Assembly: GCF_020177055.1 (NCBI RefSeq)
Contig: NZ_JAIQXT010000003.1
Coordinates: 1-64,000, forward strand
Direction of reading: 5' to 3'
DNA length: 64,000 bases
Origin: Sphingomonas sp. R647
Lineage (GTDB): Bacteria; Pseudomonadota; Alphaproteobacteria; Sphingomonadales; Sphingomonadaceae
This document shows positions 60,422 through 64,000 of this stretch, piece by piece. Each line of letters begins with the position of its first letter. Positions within the stretch are counted from its first letter, which is position 1. The position numbers and the translations under genes were made by a program. A model generated the notes under the pieces. It was given only the letters and a program-made list of their open reading frames with translations, made no database searches and was not told the origin of the DNA.

Positions 60422-60661
60422 ATGTCCCGCCCAAGCCAACCTGATCTGTTCGAAACACCGCTCGCCATCGACGCGCCGTTGTCGCTAAAACCACTGACGG
60501 TTCGCATTCCCGTGGCCGCCCGGATGCTCGGCATCGGTCGGTCGAAATTTTACGAACTGATCGCGTCGGTCGATATCGAGATCGTGAAGCTTGGAGATGC
60601 GACGCTCGTTCCGGTCGATGGGCTGCGCGCGTTGGTGTGCAAGCTGCGGAAGTTCAGTTGA
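60422..60661 (+). CDS. Small excisionase-like HTH protein
   Basis: A 79-aa protein behind GAGAGGAG. The sequence VRIPVAARMLGIGRSKFYEL followed by DIEIVKLGDATLVPVDGL is the HTH_17/excisionase pattern (MerR-like helix-turn-helix plus wing). Such proteins direct excision or regulate island genes. It lies at the right end of the mobile-type gene set, a suitable position for a recombination directionality factor, although far from the integrase in this window. Confidence 0.8.
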   Translation: MSRPSQPDLFETPLAIDAPLSLKPLTVRIPVAARMLGIGRSKFYELIASVDIEIVKLGDATLVPVDGLRALVCKLRKFS

Positions 60662-60790
60662 AGTTAGCTCAACACACGCGCTCATGGCTGCTAGGCGCTC
60701 CCAATGGCTGCCGTTGAACGGCGCGCTTGGTGACCTTGCAAGCTGCCATTGGTCGCGGCCCTTCCTTGCAATTGACCGCTTGTCGCTGGA

Positions 60791-63706
60791 CTAACGACCG
60801 ACGGTCAATGTCGCGATTGGTTTGGTTTCCTCTTCTTCGTCACGGTCCCGTCCTTGTTGAAACGAGAGGTCGACATCGACGAGTGTTTCAGTCTGGCTGG
60901 GCCGCGCAAAATTTCGGATCAGACGCACCAGGACATGGCCCGGACCGTTGGGATTGAGCCGGTCCGCGTCATAGCCGTTGACACGCACACGATAGGTGCC
61001 GCGCGGAGCCCGACGAATGGCATATTCCTCGGGCCCGTAACCGTCGGTCATGTCATTTGAAATCAGGCCGCCAGCGCTGCTGAGCGTATCGCGATAATAG
61101 ACGCGCTCGCCGCCGGGCTCGTCGATCCATAGGTCGATATCGGCATCGTCGGCAGTCCAGGCGATCACGATACGCACGTCCGTGTCCAGCAACGCAACGA
61201 GCCGGTCGTCGAGTGTCCAGCGGCCACCTGCTGCGTTGATATCGGCGATCAACGCGTTTGCCTCCATCAGTGCGATGACCTCAAACCCGTCGAAATCCGA
61301 TGACGCCGGGTTCAATGCGGCATCCGTGAGTAACTGGAACGCGCGTTCGAGATCAGCCCGCCCAGAAGTGCCATTGGCGCGACCGCGTGCGGCCAGTGCG
61401 AGCGCGAGGTCTCGTATCGGCTGGGGACGGAACTCGGCGTTCGCGGCGGCGAGACGTTCGGCGAGTTCGATCGCTCGGTCGTAGCGCCCATCGCGTTCCA
61501 ACCGAAATGCGACGATCTGACGCGTCTCGTCGTCGCTGAGCGGAAGTTCGAGAGCGGATAGTAGAAGCTGTTCGGCTACCCCCGCGTCCCCCTTCAGCCG
61601 GAACCATTCGGCGGTATCGAGATAGAAGCTCGGCACCGAGCCATAGGCTCGTTCCTGTTCCGCCATCACCTTCAATCGGACGGGAGCAGCCGCAGCATTG
61701 AGCGCGACAATATAAGGACGCTTGGCGATCATATCGTCGAGGTCGAGTTTGATTGCCTTACCGGCTGCAGACCGTCCGGACTCGGGGCGGGGAAGCTCTT
61801 CCTTGCGCATGCCCGTGACAATCACCTCGCCAGCACTTTCCTCCACCGCCATCGGTGATGAAACCGACGCGGGAGGTGGGGGCGGTGGCAAGAAAGCCGC
61901 CGGCAGGATCTCTCCAGCGGGCCGTGCCTTCGGTCGGCGAGCGAAGCGTTGCTGGCTCCACCATGACTTGCGCTCCTGCCATGCCTTTATCACAAATGCG
62001 AAACGCTCTTTGCGGGCATCGGCCTTTTCTACCGCGTCTTCGCGCTTCTCCTTGAGATATCGCTCCACCCACTCGGGCGAAAAACCGGCGGGCGGTGCAA
62101 TATCGGCGCGCAGATATTGATCCGGGCTTTCCAGTACTAGAAACGCCATTGCCGGGCCGGCGACCTGGTAGCGACGGGCGAGGTCGACCTTGGCTTGGTG
62201 TCGGCCAGGGTCATCGCCGAGCAGCTGCACTTCCTGCGCCGCCCACAAGGCAGCGGGAGCGTCTGCCGAAACAGTCTTGCCGGCCAACAGACCATAGTGG
62301 CGCTGGCTACCGTCGCTGAGGTCCACACGAAGCCCGCCTGACGATGGCAAGCGTCCAACGAGGAGCCAACTTCCAGACCGGGCGGGAAGCGCGCGGAATG
62401 CGATGCGCCGGCCAGCAGAATCGCGCACCGCGATGGGAGTGACCGCTCGATCCGCCAGCGTCGCTGCCGCCTCTGCCGCTCTGCCTTCGACGACACGGAT
62501 AAAGCGGCCACCTGATGCCTGAGCGATGCGGCCAAGCCGCGCTCCGTCCGCATCGGTGGCGGCCGACTACACCGACAAGGAACAATCGGGCATGAACGGC
62601 GCAGAATGGTCGATCGTCACCTGACCATCGAAAACGAGAATGCAGTGGCTCGCTGGCGGCAGCGAGACCCCGTCGAGCCCGGCGAGTGAGGTCGCGCCGC
62701 GATAGGTGACGGCTGTCAGAGCAGCCCGCAGCTGGGCTATATTCTGCACGGTCGTTATCTCGGGCCGGTCGCTCGCAAACGTGACCAGATCAATTGCGGT
62801 AGGCGTTGTGGCGTCGGCTAGACGGGCCAATACCTCTGCCTCAAGTTTCGGTGCACCGCGACCGTGCGAAAGCGAGCGATCCCAGTAAACGCGCAGCCGG
62901 CCCGGCTTCGGTTTGGTGGTTGCCTGATCAGAATGGTCCGCGATCGTGAAAAAGGTTTCGCCGCCACTGTGCCGTGCGAGCGTCAAGGGCCTGGCGAGCG
63001 TTCCCTCTTCAATCGTGAGCCCATCACGGATGACTGCCTGCTCGAAACGCGCGGTTCCGGTCCAGCTCGCGCCGGCGCGGTCGAGCTTTGTCGGCTTGCC
63101 GGCGAAGCGCACGATCGGCGCCACGTCATATCCATCAATCGTGACGTTGATCGACAGGACGCCGATCGGAGCATCGCGCGACAGCGGCAATATGATTCCG
63201 CGCTCGGGGTCAAACGGCGCCGTGAATAGCATGCGGAAGCGACGAGGGTTTTTGCGGTCGATCGGATATATGCGGGTGGTGAAGCGGTTCCCCGCATCGA
63301 CTTCGGCCAGGCCAGGGTCGATGTCCTCGCGAACCTCGTCCTCGAAGATTTCGCGGGCCTTGGGTTGTTCGAGGAGCTGGCCGGGTATGAGCACAGCGCC
63401 GACATTGAGCGCATAGCCCGTCACCACCGCGTCGGGGGGCATCGCCATTGAAAGCGTCGCCGAATAGGGATCGTCATTGTCGGATGCGATCACCAGCTCA
63501 AGAGAGATATCGGCAGTACGACCCATGACATGTGCCGTGACGTGCATTTGTTCGATCCGCAGATGGCGGGCAGCATCATCGCCATCGCCGCGTTTGATGC
63601 CGCGCTCAGACTCGCTCAAGGTGGGATTGATCTGAGCGAATGCTTGTGGCTGTGCCATGCCCAGCGCCAAACCGAGCACGAGCACGAGTTTCCTGGCCCA
63701 AATCAT
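60791..63706 (-). pseudogene. VIT/vWFA-type secreted protein with in-frame amber stop
   Basis: One reading frame from ATG 63706 (GGGAGA upstream; signal peptide KLVLVLGLALGMAQPQAFA) to the stop at 60791 is broken once, by TAG at 62567-62569. Before it are a VIT domain (HVTAHVMGRTADISLELVIA, FEDEVREDIDPGLAEV, RFRMLFTAPFDPERG) and a vWFA-like region (VYWDRSLSHGRGAPK, LVTFASDRPEI, HCILVFDG). After it the frame continues at once (SAATDADGARLGRIAQASGG) through a TPR-like middle to a C-terminal DUF2135-like domain (WTADDADIDLWIDEPGG). A total of about 971 codons looks intact otherwise. Explanations are a recent nonsense mutation, readthrough or a sequencing error. Confidence 0.82.
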
Positions 63707-63822
63707 TCGTGTCTCCCATCTGAACGAGAGTGACCTTCTTTGTCTGGACACGCAATCACGACCGCGTTCGGTTCAGTCATCAAAGCCTATCGTTGGACGA
63801 GTAGGCGGGTTAGGCTCGCATC

Positions 63823-64000
63823 ATGACACTCGACGAGAGTTTGGCGCTGCTCGGCCTGTCCGAGGCGATCACGCAGCGATGGCTGGAACAGCTTCACGAG
63901 CCTCACCGTCACTATCACACCCTCAACCACGTCAAGGAGATGCTGCGTCACTATGACGGATCGAGCCGCGAAATGATCGCGGCGATCTGGCTGCACGACA
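63823..64000 (+). CDS. HD-domain phosphohydrolase-like protein (partial)
   Basis: The first 59 codons of a gene cut by the window end: MTLDESLALLGLSEAITQRW, then EPHRHYHTLNHVKEML and IAAIWLHD. The HYHTLNHV pattern and the terminal AIWLHD (start of the HD metal motif) match the predicted metal-dependent HD superfamily proteins of about 190-220 aa. No strong ribosome binding site is seen before ATG 63823. Substrate unknown. Divergent from the VIT-type gene. Confidence 0.8.
   Translation, partial: MTLDESLALLGLSEAITQRWLEQLHEPHRHYHTLNHVKEMLRHYDGSSREMIAAIWLHD

Noticed and set aside
60186..60534. Minus-strand frames before the small HTH gene
   Set aside because: No ribosome binding site, no recognisable family, and they overlap the supported HTH gene.
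60660..60790. Second copy of the tRNA-Thr 3' end as attR near the last island gene
   Set aside because: Read through base by base; no match to the T-arm or acceptor sequence of 7840-7878 was found.
1..64000. CRISPR array
   Set aside because: No run of regularly spaced repeats was seen; the only repeats are palindromic or dispersed ones described above.

Overview
The window looks like chromosomal DNA of a high-GC alphaproteobacterium of the Sphingomonadales, probably Sphingomonas or a close relative. Support comes from the very large NAD-type glutamate dehydrogenase, the TonB-dependent receptors with a VVTA-type TonB box, the sphingomonad-type palindromic repeat at 1380-1487, and an AlpA/ArdC/HEPN island set. 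This assignment is from recognition of families, not from a search.

Layout. 0-7.8 kb is ordinary backbone: a DUF2271/PepSY pair, NAD-glutamate dehydrogenase and a PAS protein, all on the minus strand. A tRNA-Thr(CGT) at 7.8 kb carries a tyrosine recombinase immediately downstream, the usual left edge of a tRNA-integrated island. From 10.2 to 55.7 kb lies an almost continuous catabolic region: a TetR regulator, a flavin monooxygenase with its flavin reductase, two TonB-dependent receptors, six MFS carriers, GH3, GH43 and GH39-like proteins, a Gfo/Idh/MocA dehydrogenase, a GMC oxidoreductase with its subunit 3, five TIM-barrel sugar isomerase-like proteins, a DUF6379 protein, a carotenoid-cleavage-type dioxygenase, an aldehyde dehydrogenase, an MmgE/PrpD protein, esterases and AraC and GntR regulators. 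56.4-60.7 kb carries mobile-island genes (AlpA, ArdC, sigma-like, NTase-HEPN, HTH). 60.8-63.7 kb holds a VIT-type secreted protein broken by an in-frame amber codon, and the window ends in an HD-domain gene.

How the genes fit together. The catabolic region reads as a plant-glycoside utilisation locus. Receptors and MFS carriers bring glycosides in, GH3 and GH43 hydrolyse O-glycosides, and the GMC oxidoreductase plus the TIM-barrel/DUF6379 pair (C-glycoside deglycosidase alpha/beta type) could open C-glycosides or 3-keto-glycosides by oxidation and elimination. The flavin monooxygenases and the carotenoid-oxygenase-family enzyme could then work on the aromatic part. The substrate is inferred, not shown.

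The most interesting signals are: (1) a repeated dyad TAGAAT-N4-ATTCTA in five intergenic regions, with a half-site in a sixth, suggesting one regulon across 45 kb; (2) a GntR / FAD monooxygenase / GH39-like / CGD-beta / CGD-alpha / MFS cluster at 49-55.7 kb with its own repeated palindrome; (3) the GH39-like protein there, which appears to lack both catalytic glutamates; (4) a second, fused and internally deleted copy of the CGD alpha and beta genes at 19.2 kb; and (5) the amber-interrupted VIT gene.
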